Assembly: GCA_964371655.1 (NCBI GenBank) | Contig: CAYJOD010000096.1 | Span: forward strand, 1-24,194 | DNA: 24,194 bases | Reading direction: 5' to 3' | DNA from: CAZGSN01 sp964371655 | GTDB taxonomy: Bacteria > Desulfobacterota > Binatia > HRBIN30 | Shown: piece after piece, positions 1 through 6,404 of the stretch | How the letters are laid out: the number at the start of each line of letters is the position of its first letter | Position numbering within the stretch: the stretch's first letter is position 1 | The notes under the pieces: generated by a model | What the model saw: only the letters and a program-made list of their open reading frames with translations | Told to the model about the DNA's origin: nothing | Database searches by the model: none | Program-made: the position numbers and the translations under genes

Positions 1-11
1 GCACCCCATCG

Positions 12-38
12 CGTTCTCCCAACATGTTGGTGAGAACG
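12..38. repeat. 27-bp near-perfect palindrome
   Basis: A 12-bp perfect palindrome (CCAACATGTTGG, 19-30) is flanked by CGTTCTC on the left and its reverse complement GAGAACG on the right, with one unpaired T at 31. It has no neighbouring gene inside the window to which it can be assigned. It could be an operator, a terminator of a gene lying left of the window, or one end of a mobile repeat. Confidence 0.6.
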
Positions 39-219
39 ATTCCGTAGTGGCACAGAGAAGAAAGAGACGACAGGCGACCTTCTCCTTCGCTGGCTTCTTT
101 CCTCGCGGTGCTCTCTGTGTAACAAACGTTCCACTTCTTCGTAGCCCGGCAAGATTTCAGGGCGAAGAACAGCCGCGAACGGACGCATCGCCTCGACCAC
201 TTGGTACAGGCCGTGAAGA

Positions 220-306
220 TTGAACAGGAGAAAACGGAGAGAACAGAGTCTTTCCTCTCCGGGTGCTCGAATCCTTACTCTGTTCCCTCCGTTAGCTCCT
301 GTTCAA
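220..306. repeat. Long inverted repeat, 30-bp arms
   Basis: Arms 220-249 and 277-306 are reverse complements at 27 of 30 positions (outer sequence TTGAACAGGAG, inner GAACAGAGT), around a 27-nt centre. Nothing in it is coding. The arms are built of repeated words of the form GAACAGAG, AACGGAG and AACAGGAG. This looks like a dispersed palindromic element (MITE or REP-like) rather than a simple terminator, because the stem is long and has no T-tract after it. Confidence 0.75.
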
Positions 307-484
307 ATTTGTTCTTTGGTTCCGGCCGGCGGCCGGGCTGGGGCGTCGTCCCAACTGTGTTTTTCCGGCTGAGGGCGCTGGGCAAACAGCCAGCCTCCGC
401 CGGGTGCGTGCGTTGCTATCGGACGGTGCGTGGAATATGGGGAGCGCGAACAACGGACCCGCCACCAGGATCGAAGGACAGGCC

Positions 485-1678
485 ATGAACGCAGCTGCAG
501 ACTCGCCCGCGCGCTTCGCCGATTCCGAGCAGGCGTTGCACGAGGAGGCGGTGCGGGACGTTGGTTGCGGCGACTTCGGTGACCCTTCGTATCTGGAAGG
601 GCTTCGGGTGGTGTTGGACGCGTACGATCGCGAGGCCAAGTTCCACCCGGCGGGTCGGCTGGCGGCGCGCGCCAACCTCCTGCAACTGCTGAAGACGCGC
701 TTGCGCTCGCAGCGCTTATTGAAGGAACACGCGGCGACACTCTCCGCTGCGATCCGGCGGCCGCTCATCGTCTTGGGGCTGGTTCGCACCGGCAGCACCG
801 CCCTGCACCATTTGCTCGGACAAGATCCGCACACCCAGGCGCTGGAGTACTGGCTCGCCGCGCACCCACAACCGCGGCCGCCGCGCAGTCAGTGGCCAAG
901 CTTGGCGGATTTCCAAGAATCGGCCGCGGAGATCGAGGGCATGTACTCCTTCGATCCGTCCTTGCGCAGCATTCACCTCATGGCCGCGGATCTGGCCGAA
1001 GAATGCCGTCACCTGCTGGCGCAGAGCTTCACCGACGACTCCTTCGAGGTCAACGCGACCGTGCCGAGCTACACCAAGTGGTACGAGAGCGGGCATCACC
1101 AAGCCTCCTACTTCCGCCACCGCGAGCTGCTCAGGCTGATTGGCTCGACGGCGCCGCCGGATCACCGCTGGATTCTGAAGTACCCGGTGCACATGAAACA
1201 CTTGCGCGCGCTTCTCGATGTGTACCCCGACGCCTGCATCGTACAGACCCACCGCGATCCGTCGCGCGTGCTGTCGTCGTACATCAATCTGATCCAGGGA
1301 TTCCGCGCGATCTTCGAACAGGACATCGACCGCCGCGCCATCGCCAGGGAGCAGCTCGAAGTGTGGGCCGCGGGCGCGGAGAAGGCCATCGCCGTGCGCC
1401 GCGAGGCTAACCCGGCGCAGTTCTTCGACCTCTACTTCGGCGACTTCGTGGCCGACCCGATCGGCTCGGTCAAACGGATCTACGAGCGCTTCGACCTACA
1501 GCTCTCTGCCGAAGCAGAACAACGCATGCGCCAGTGGCACGCGAGCACCCCGGAGGGCAAGCCCAAGGGCGAGCCCGACAAACCCCGCCATTCCATGGAA
1601 GATGTCGGCATCACCCGGGCCGAAACCCTGGATCGCTTCGCCGCGTACATGAAATATTTCGATCTCAAAGCCGAGTGA
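485..1678 (+). CDS. Sulfotransferase family protein (Sulfotransfer_3 type)
   Basis: Predicted PAPS-dependent sulfotransferase of 397 residues, transferring a sulfuryl group to a hydroxyl or amine of an unknown acceptor in the cytoplasm. The 5'-phosphosulfate-binding loop is seen at residues 94-108 (PLIVLGLVRTGSTALHH, with R101-T-G-S-T105). The 3'-phosphate-binding motif is at 255-266 (THRDPSRVLSSY, R257 and S265). Between them, LKYPVHMKHLRALLDVYPDA (231-250) is typical of this family. The ATG at 485 is chosen because GAAGGA lies 6 nt upstream; an in-frame extension to 404 has no such site and reads like noncoding sequence. The next gene starts 14 bp after the stop, so the two are probably cotranscribed. 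The family assignment is firm; the acceptor cannot be deduced. Confidence 0.9.
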   Translation: MNAAADSPARFADSEQALHEEAVRDVGCGDFGDPSYLEGLRVVLDAYDREAKFHPAGRLAARANLLQLLKTRLRSQRLLKEHAATLSAAIRRPLIVLGLVRTGSTALHHLLGQDPHTQALEYWLAAHPQPRPPRSQWPSLADFQESAAEIEGMYSFDPSLRSIHLMAADLAEECRHLLAQSFTDDSFEVNATVPSYTKWYESGHHQASYFRHRELLRLIGSTAPPDHRWILKYPVHMKHLRALLDVYPDACIVQTHRDPSRVLSSYINLIQGFRAIFEQDIDRRAIAREQLEVWAAGAEKAIAVRREANPAQFFDLYFGDFVADPIGSVKRIYERFDLQLSAEAEQRMRQWHASTPEGKPKGEPDKPRHSMEDVGITRAETLDRFAAYMKYFDLKAE

Positions 1679-1692
1679 CGGCCGGATCATCA

Positions 1693-3006
1693 ATGCCGCT
1701 TCGCGTCCGCCAGTCACGCACCGACTACGAGGCCCAGCTCCTGGCGCTGACCGAGCGCTTACTTCCCACCGGCGTACGCAACGCGTCGGTGTCGCCGCAG
1801 TACGCGATGGTGATCAAGGAGGCCCGGGGAAGCCGCATCGTCGACTGCAGCGGTAACGAGTACATCGACTACCTTCTCGGATCGGGGCCGATGTTTCTCG
1901 GGCATGCGCACCCGGCCGTGGTGGCGGCGGTGCGCGAGCAGCTCGAACGGGGTAGCAGCTACCTCATGATCAACGAGCCCGCGATCCGCCTGGCCGAGGT
2001 CATCGTCGAGCTCGTCCCCTGCGCCGAGTCGGTCTGCTTCCACAGCAGCGGCTCCGAAGCGGTCTTCTTCGCCCTGCGACTGACACGGGCGCACCGACGA
2101 CGCGAGAAGATTCTCAAGTTCGAGGGCGCCTTTCACGGCATGAGCGACTACGCCCTGATGAGCAACCAGTGGACACAGGCGCCGCACGAGTTTCCCTCGG
2201 CGGTTCCGAACTCGGCCGGCATTCCCGACGCGATTGCCGAACAGGTGCTGATCGCGCCGTTCAACAACAGCGACACGGCCACCGCCATCATCGACAAGCA
2301 CCACGATGAGCTGGCGGCCGTCATCGTCGAGCCGCTGCAGCGCACGATCCCGCCGCGCCCCGGCTTCTTGCAGGCGCTGCGCGACGTCACCCGGCACTAC
2401 GAGATCCCACTGATCTTCGACGAGGTGGTGACCGGCTTTCGCCTCGCTCTGGGTGGTGCTCAGGAATACTACGGCGTGACGCCAGACCTGTGCGCGCTCG
2501 GGAAGAGCATCTCCGGTGGCCATCCGCTCGGCATTCTGTGCGGCAAGCGGGAGATACTCGCGCTCGCCAGCCCGGAACGCCGCGACGCCGACGCAGTCAA
2601 GCTGACCGGCACCTTCAGCGCCAACCCGATTTCGGCCGTCGCCGCGCTCGCCTGCATCGACGAGCTGCGTACGCCCGGCTGTTATGATCGGCTAGCGGAA
2701 AGAGGGCGGCGCTTGATGCGCGCGCTGCAGCAGCGGCTCGATGAGGCGCGCATTCCCGCCCAGGTCACCGGTGAGCCATCCGCCTTCCAGCCCTGGTTCA
2801 CCGACCACGAGATCGTCGATCACCGCTCGTGTCTCTCCGCGAACTGGCAGCGCGGCATCGAGTTGGTCGACCGACTGCTCGACGCCGGCGTCGTCAAAGC
2901 CCACGAGAAGTTCTTCGTCTCCATGGCGCACACGGACGAGGACATCGAGCTGACGCTGGAGGCCTTCGCGGTGGCGGTGGCGCGGCTAAAGGTCGAAGCG
3001 AAATAG
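1693..3006 (+). CDS. Glutamate-1-semialdehyde 2,1-aminomutase-like PLP enzyme (class III aminotransferase)
   Basis: PLP-dependent class III aminotransferase-fold protein of 437 residues, about the usual length for the HemL-like family. Seen: substrate-side entry VDCSGNEYIDYLLGSGPMFLGH (in two parts at 50-71), phosphate-binding HSSGSEA (118-123), FEGAFHG (143-149), pyridine-nitrogen Asp243 in IFDEVVTGFR (241-250) and Schiff-base Lys271 in LGKSISGGHPLG (269-280). The start at 1693 follows the sulfotransferase stop by 14 bp with only a weak ribosome site, suggesting translational coupling. True HemL works in tetrapyrrole synthesis, but pairing with a sulfotransferase points to a secondary or lipid-type pathway using an amino-ketone or amino-acid substrate; that role is inference. 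It could also be a decarboxylating or transaminating homologue. Confidence 0.88.
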   Translation: MPLRVRQSRTDYEAQLLALTERLLPTGVRNASVSPQYAMVIKEARGSRIVDCSGNEYIDYLLGSGPMFLGHAHPAVVAAVREQLERGSSYLMINEPAIRLAEVIVELVPCAESVCFHSSGSEAVFFALRLTRAHRRREKILKFEGAFHGMSDYALMSNQWTQAPHEFPSAVPNSAGIPDAIAEQVLIAPFNNSDTATAIIDKHHDELAAVIVEPLQRTIPPRPGFLQALRDVTRHYEIPLIFDEVVTGFRLALGGAQEYYGVTPDLCALGKSISGGHPLGILCGKREILALASPERRDADAVKLTGTFSANPISAVAALACIDELRTPGCYDRLAERGRRLMRALQQRLDEARIPAQVTGEPSAFQPWFTDHEIVDHRSCLSANWQRGIELVDRLLDAGVVKAHEKFFVSMAHTDEDIELTLEAFAVAVARLKVEAK

Positions 3007-3046
3007 CCGCAGCGAAGCACCGCGCCAGAGACGGCCCCACATCCAC

Positions 3047-3261
3047 GCAGGGCCACGGCAAAGTCGAGTCACGGAGGGTTTCGCCCGAGGAATCGCTCAT
3101 TTGCACCTTGCGGCGGACGAGCCGTCCGCGCTCCCAGCGATCGCCTGAAACCAGCGCACCGAGCGGAATATCATCGCCGGGAGCGCGGGCGGCCCCGCCC
3201 GCTTTGCTCAGCACCCCTGCGGTGCACGCAGGCTCCGTCAGCGACTTCGCCGTGGCCCTGC
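3047..3261. repeat. Inverted-repeat region, arms of about 30 bp
   Basis: The left arm (3047-3076) begins GCAGGGCCACGGCAAAGTCG and ends ACGGAG. The right arm (3233-3261) is its reverse complement with one substitution in the first 20 bases and a short 4-versus-3-base mismatch before CTCCGT. About 156 bp lie between. Together with the smaller hairpins inside it fills most of the 310-bp gap 3007-3316, where I see no gene. It behaves like a short nonautonomous element, though no target duplication was found. Confidence 0.6.
3185..3202. terminator. G+C-rich hairpin, possible terminator
   Basis: GCGGGCGG and CCGCCCGC form a perfect 8-bp stem with a CC centre, followed on the plus strand by TTTG. 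It lies 180 bp after the aminotransferase stop and inside the inverted-repeat region, so it could end the sulfotransferase operon or simply be part of the element. The T-run is short. Confidence 0.35.
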
Positions 3262-3316
3262 ACATCCACAGCCCTCCCGCTTGCCCGACGCTGGTGCCAT
3301 ATCGTATGAACATCAC

Positions 3317-3610
3317 ATGGCGAAGCAGGCGATATCCGTCACGGTCGAGAAGGATAACGTTCTCTGGCTTCGTGGGCAGGCGCGAGCCACCCGGGTTCGC
3401 AGTCTGAGTGCGATTGTCGACCGCCTCGTCACCGAGGCGCGCCGGGTGGGTCGAGTCGACGACTCGGGTGTCCGGTCGGTGGTGGGCACGGTGCGCATCG
3501 CGACGGCCGATCCAGCGCTCGAGCATGTTGACGCTGCGATTCGTGCGCTCTTTCATCCGAAGCCGCCACGCAAGAAGAACCAACGTAGCCGGAAGGCTGG
3601 CGGCCACTAG
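3317..3610 (+). CDS. Ribbon-helix-helix (antitoxin-like) DNA-binding protein, solitary
   Basis: Small protein of 97 residues. The first 40 residues have the ribbon-helix-helix pattern: a basic beta strand (AISVTVEKDNVLWLRGQA), then two helices (RVRSLSAIVDRLVTEARR). Such domains occur in antitoxins that bind DNA as dimers and neutralise a toxin with the C-terminal part. Residues after 50 are less ordered, and the tail is basic (KPPRKKNQRSRKAGG). The ATG at 3317 fits the domain start; no clear ribosome site is present. No PIN, RelE or other toxin gene adjoins: upstream is repeat sequence and 133 bp downstream is a serine hydrolase. It is therefore an orphan antitoxin or an unrelated small regulator. 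The fold is likely, the target unknown. Confidence 0.65.
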   Translation: MAKQAISVTVEKDNVLWLRGQARATRVRSLSAIVDRLVTEARRVGRVDDSGVRSVVGTVRIATADPALEHVDAAIRALFHPKPPRKKNQRSRKAGGH

Positions 3611-3742
3611 ACGAAGCCGCAGAGCGATGGCCGGCGCCGCGTGCCCTGGCGGACAGATGTCGTTACGGCCGTCGCCCAGGATTCTCCGGCTGGCACGTCC
3701 GAAAGTCTGTTGTCTGCTATCGGTTGTCTCCTGGAGGATCAC

Positions 3743-4903
3743 GTGACTGATACCATCGAAGTTCTTGGTTCCATCGATCCACGCTTTGCCCCGGTGCGTG
3801 ATGTCTTCATCGAGAATTTCACCCGCTTCGGCGAGGTTGGTGCGGCGCTGTCGGTCGTGATCGCGGGAAAGCCGGTCATCGATATCTGGGCCGGCCATGC
3901 CGATTCCGAGCGCACGCGGCCGTGGCAACACGACACGCTCGTCAACGTATTCTCCACGACCAAGGGCTTGACTGCGATGTGTGCGCTACGGCTGCTGGAC
4001 CAGGGTAAGCTCGACGTTGAAGCACCGGTGGCGAAGTATTGGCCGGAGTTTGCCCAGGCCGGCAAGGGCGACCTGCCGGTGCGCCATCTGCTCAGTCATG
4101 CCGCCGGCATGGCGGCGGTGCGCCGGCCGCTGCAGCCGGCAGATTTGTTCGACTGGGATGTGATGACCGCAGCCTTGGCGGAGATGGAGCCATGGTGGGA
4201 GCCGGGGTCGAAACACGGCTACCACGCTCTCACCTTTGGCTGGCTTGTGGGTGAGGTCGTTCGCCGCATCAGCGGCAAGTCGGTGGGCGCGTTCTTCCGC
4301 GACGAGATCGCGGCACCGCTGGATGTCGATGCGCACATCGGTCTGTCGGCCGAACACGACGCGCGTGTGGCGCCGCTGATCCCCGCTCCGATCGACCCTG
4401 CTCAGATGGACCTCCTCGCCGACATCCTGAAGGATCCGGATTCCTTGCTGGCCAAGGCCTTCACCAATCCACCCATCATGCCGGAGGCGGCCAACATGGA
4501 GATGTGGCGCCGCGCCGAAATTCCGGCGGCCAACGGGCATACCAACGCCCGCGCCCTGGCGCGCTTGTACGGAGCCCTTGCCGGCGGCGGTCGCAGCGAG
4601 GGGTACACCTTGCTCACGAGCGTAACCACGCAACGCGCGGCCCAAACCCAGACCGGGGGCCGCGATGCGATCCTGCCCATGCACACCAGCTTCGGGCTCG
4701 GCTTCATGTTGGCGACCGCAAGCGAATGCTTCGGGCCCAATCCCCGCATGTTCGGTCACAACGGTATGGGCGGCTCCATCGGTTTCGCCGATCTCGATGC
4801 GCAGCTGGGCTTTGGATACGTGATGAACGAAATGCACAGCGGCTATTGGATCATCGATCCACGCCCGAAGGCGTTGAGCGACGCGCTGTACGCGTGCCTC
4901 TAG
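3743..4903 (+). CDS. Serine hydrolase, class C beta-lactamase / EstB esterase family
   Basis: Serine hydrolase of 386 residues in the beta-lactamase-fold family that includes EstB-type carboxylesterases. Seen: nucleophile motif S71-T-T-K74 in NVFSTTKGLTAM, the second catalytic element Y160-H-A in KHGYHALTFGWLVG, and the third-strand motif HNG in FGHNGMGGSIGFADL near the C-terminus, which replaces the KTG of true beta-lactamases. Length matches the family. The GTG at 3743 is chosen because GGAGG ends 5 nt upstream (3733-3737); an extension to 3641 is possible but unsupported. No signal peptide is evident, so it is likely cytoplasmic. It probably hydrolyses esters or lactones rather than beta-lactam antibiotics. 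It stands alone, followed 20 bp after the stop by a dispersed repeat. Confidence 0.9.
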   Translation: MTDTIEVLGSIDPRFAPVRDVFIENFTRFGEVGAALSVVIAGKPVIDIWAGHADSERTRPWQHDTLVNVFSTTKGLTAMCALRLLDQGKLDVEAPVAKYWPEFAQAGKGDLPVRHLLSHAAGMAAVRRPLQPADLFDWDVMTAALAEMEPWWEPGSKHGYHALTFGWLVGEVVRRISGKSVGAFFRDEIAAPLDVDAHIGLSAEHDARVAPLIPAPIDPAQMDLLADILKDPDSLLAKAFTNPPIMPEAANMEMWRRAEIPAANGHTNARALARLYGALAGGGRSEGYTLLTSVTTQRAAQTQTGGRDAILPMHTSFGLGFMLATASECFGPNPRMFGHNGMGGSIGFADLDAQLGFGYVMNEMHSGYWIIDPRPKALSDALYACL

Positions 4904-4922
4904 GAGACAAGAGGCGACAGAG

Positions 4923-4983
4923 ATTGGCGGGCCGTCGCGACCGTTCGGTCCATTTCGGAGGAATCGTCCAAATGGTCGCTACG
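4923..4983 (+). repeat. Dispersed 61-bp repeat, copy 1
   Basis: This stretch matches 14717-14777 without gaps at 53 of 61 positions. It contains an inverted repeat CCATTT...AAATGG around 14 nt, extended by GCGAC/GTCGC-like flanks. It begins 20 nt after the serine hydrolase stop and lies in the same orientation relative to its upstream gene as copy 2. It may act as a structured 3' end. Confidence 0.75.
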
Positions 4984-5183
4984 AGTTTGTGAATAAATCC
5001 CGCGGGCGGTCCCATCCGTTCTCCCGAGTAGCGCCCGTCTTTTTAGGGCGCGTATCGAGGGACGGTAAGCCCACGATCTACCTGCATGATGGCCCCTCGA
5101 TACGCGACCCAGAAGAGGGGTCGCTCCTCGGGGCAAACGGGAACGTGTGTTGGCTGCCGGATCTATTCACGATATCTACGTCC

Positions 5184-5379
5184 CTAGTGGGGTGTCCGAC
5201 AAGTTTGCAGAAGAACTGCGGCATTCGAAACCGCAGCGATCACCCTCACCCCGGTCCTCTCCCAGGGGGAGAGGTAGAACTACAAGCTCCCCTCGCCCCC
5301 TGGGAGAGGGTTAGGGTGAGGGTTCTTCGAGTTCTGCGCGACCTGCATTATTCGACGAACCTCGGAGACGCCCCACTAG
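5184..5379. mobile_element. MITE-like element with terminal inverted repeats (196 bp)
   Basis: Ends are CTAGTGGGGTGTC (5184-5196) and the reverse complement of CTAGTGGGGCGTC (5367-5379), 12 of 13 identical. Similarity continues inward more loosely, and the centre is another inverted repeat, CCCTCACCC ... GGGTGAGGG (5245-5328), with CCTCTCCCAGGGGGAGAGG between. No transposase is encoded. The CTAG at each end may be part of the repeats or a palindromic target site. With copy 1 of the 61-bp repeat it fills much of the 606-bp gap 4904-5509, which otherwise holds no gene I can support. Confidence 0.7.
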
Positions 5380-5481
5380 AGTCATCTTGGAAATCAGCGC
5401 CTGGGCTCGGCGTCGCGGCGAGCGAATCGGGCTCAGTGGGGATATACTTCCGAAGCCACAGATGGGGTGATAGGGTAACCA

Positions 5482-5493
5482 GCGTTATAACGC
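5482..5493. promoter_or_regulatory. Palindrome upstream of the toxin-antitoxin operon (candidate operator)
   Basis: GCGTTATAACGC is a perfect 12-bp palindrome that abuts the antitoxin ribosome site (GAGAGGAG, 5494-5501). AbrB/MazE-type antitoxins usually autoregulate by binding palindromes in this position, so this is a plausible VapB-VapC operator. Binding is inferred from position and symmetry only. Confidence 0.55.
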
Positions 5494-5509
5494 GAGAGGA
5501 GATGTACGT

Positions 5510-5746
5510 ATGTCGCTGTCAACCGCCACTCCCAAGGGACAGGTCGTGATTCCCGCCGAGCTGCGGCGTAAGTACAAGATTGAGCCCGGCAGCAAGGTCA
5601 GCATTGCGGATGGCGACGGGTGCATCGTCATCCGCCCACTCGGCCATGCGCGCTCGGGGGAATCGTTTGGCATCCTGAAGCGATTCACCGGTGGCTCGAC
5701 GGTAAAGGCGCTGCGCGAGGAGCGTCGCCGTGAAGCCCGTCGTTAG
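5510..5746 (+). CDS. vapB: AbrB/SpoVT-family antitoxin (VapB type)
   Basis: Antitoxin of 78 residues. Residues 4-45 form a swapped-hairpin AbrB domain (TATPKGQVVIPAELRRKYKI, then PGSKVSIADGDGCIVIRPL), a DNA-binding fold used by MazE and many VapB proteins. The C-terminal part (FGILKRFTGGSTVKALREER) is charged and likely wraps the toxin. The ATG at 5510 is preceded by a strong GAGAGGAG site 8 nt upstream. The toxin gene starts inside its last codons, a 17-bp overlap typical of toxin-antitoxin pairs, so translation is coupled. Expected role: neutralise the PIN toxin and repress its own operon through the palindrome just upstream. Confidence 0.88.
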   Translation: MSLSTATPKGQVVIPAELRRKYKIEPGSKVSIADGDGCIVIRPLGHARSGESFGILKRFTGGSTVKALREERRREARR

Positions 5747-6173
5747 ACACGGCGCTGGATTCGTCCTCGATTCGCATGCCGTCCTTGCCTATTTCGAAGG
5801 GGAGCCGAGCGGTGTCATGGTGCGAGGCCTGATTCATGACGCGGAGCGCCGGCGCGTGCGGCTGTACCTGAGCCTGATCAATTGGGGTGAAATCTTGTAC
5901 ATCGTGCGGCGGGAGAAGGGCGAGGTGGCCGGTCACGAGGTGGCGGCGCGCATCGACGCCTTGCCGATCACGCTGCACGGTGTCGATCGTGCCTTGGTGA
6001 AGAGCGCAGCCTTGCTGAAGGCGCAGTATCCGATTGCCTACGCCGATGCTTTCGCGGCGGCGACGGCGCAGCTCCTCAAGGTCCCGGTGCTCACGGGCGA
6101 TCCGGAGTTTCGCCGCCTCGAAGCCGTGCTCAAGGTTCGCTGGACCACCGAAGAAGCCGCGGCGCCGTCCTGA
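5730..6173 (+). CDS. vapC: PIN-domain ribonuclease toxin (VapC type)
   Basis: PIN-domain protein of 147 residues, the toxin half of the pair; VapC toxins cleave structured RNA such as tRNA or rRNA loops with bound Mg2+ or Mn2+. The expected acidic residues are all visible: D14 in VLDSHAVLAYF, E54 in NWGEILYIV, D106 in AYADAFAAATA and D124 in LTGDPEF. The start is GTG at 5730, with GAGGAG 7 nt upstream inside the antitoxin gene. The set looks intact and therefore potentially active. A 12-bp-stem hairpin lies 116 bp after the stop, between this gene and the convergent exported-protein gene. Confidence 0.9.
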   Translation: MKPVVRHGAGFVLDSHAVLAYFEGEPSGVMVRGLIHDAERRRVRLYLSLINWGEILYIVRREKGEVAGHEVAARIDALPITLHGVDRALVKSAALLKAQYPIAYADAFAAATAQLLKVPVLTGDPEFRRLEAVLKVRWTTEEAAAPS

Positions 6174-6289
6174 CACGTTCTTCCTGAGGCCGTGTGGTCC
6201 ACGACCCCAGATGCTTCTGTGGCGAGGGTTGGCAGGGTCTACGCCTGGGTCACCGAGAGCTTCGCGACCGTGGATCCCCCACAGCCCCG

Positions 6290-6317
6290 CCCTCTCCCGC
6301 AGTGATGCGGGAGAGGG
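6290..6317. terminator. Perfect 12-bp-stem hairpin between convergent genes
   Basis: CCCTCTCCCGCA (6290-6301) and its exact reverse complement (6306-6317) enclose the loop GTGA. It lies between vapC (+) and the LamG protein gene (-), where a bidirectional terminator would be useful, but no T-tract follows. The same stem (CCTCTCCCGCA) recurs at 20923-20948 and a related one sits in the element at 5184-5379, so it is also a dispersed repeat. Confidence 0.6.
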
Positions 6318-6404
6318 GTGCTTCCAAACATCGGCGCCGGCTTGGTTGGGTTGCCGGCGTCAGCCCGCGCTGGGTAATCCGTGGTTTCAACTGAATCCTT
6401 CGAG

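Larger units (their letters stand above)
1..484. other. Gene-free region with repeats and a coding-like remnant
   Basis: I see no convincing intact gene here. On the minus strand a frame is open from 302 to the window edge. The part at about 230-124 reads like real protein (it contains GLYQVVEAMRPFAAVLRPEI), but it is bounded on both sides by palindromic repeats: CACAGAG/CTCTGTG arms at 51-57 and 113-119, and the long hairpin at 220-306. It has no good start. I read it as a fragment of an old gene or of a repeat family, function unknown. A G+C palindrome CCGGCCG-G-CGGCCGG lies at 322-336. The sulfotransferase start at 485 ends the region. Confidence 0.45.

Noticed and set aside
2894..3931. 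A 345-codon minus-strand frame over the aminotransferase end and the ribbon-helix-helix gene
   Set aside because: It crosses three better-supported plus-strand features and has Arg/Pro-rich shadow composition.
5486..5491. TATAAC as a -10 promoter element for vapBC
   Set aside because: It lies within the palindrome and would start transcription inside the ribosome site; no matching -35 is present.
4989..5549. A 186-codon plus-strand frame between the hydrolase and vapB
   Set aside because: It runs through the inverted repeats of the MITE candidate and into vapB in another frame; no domain is visible.
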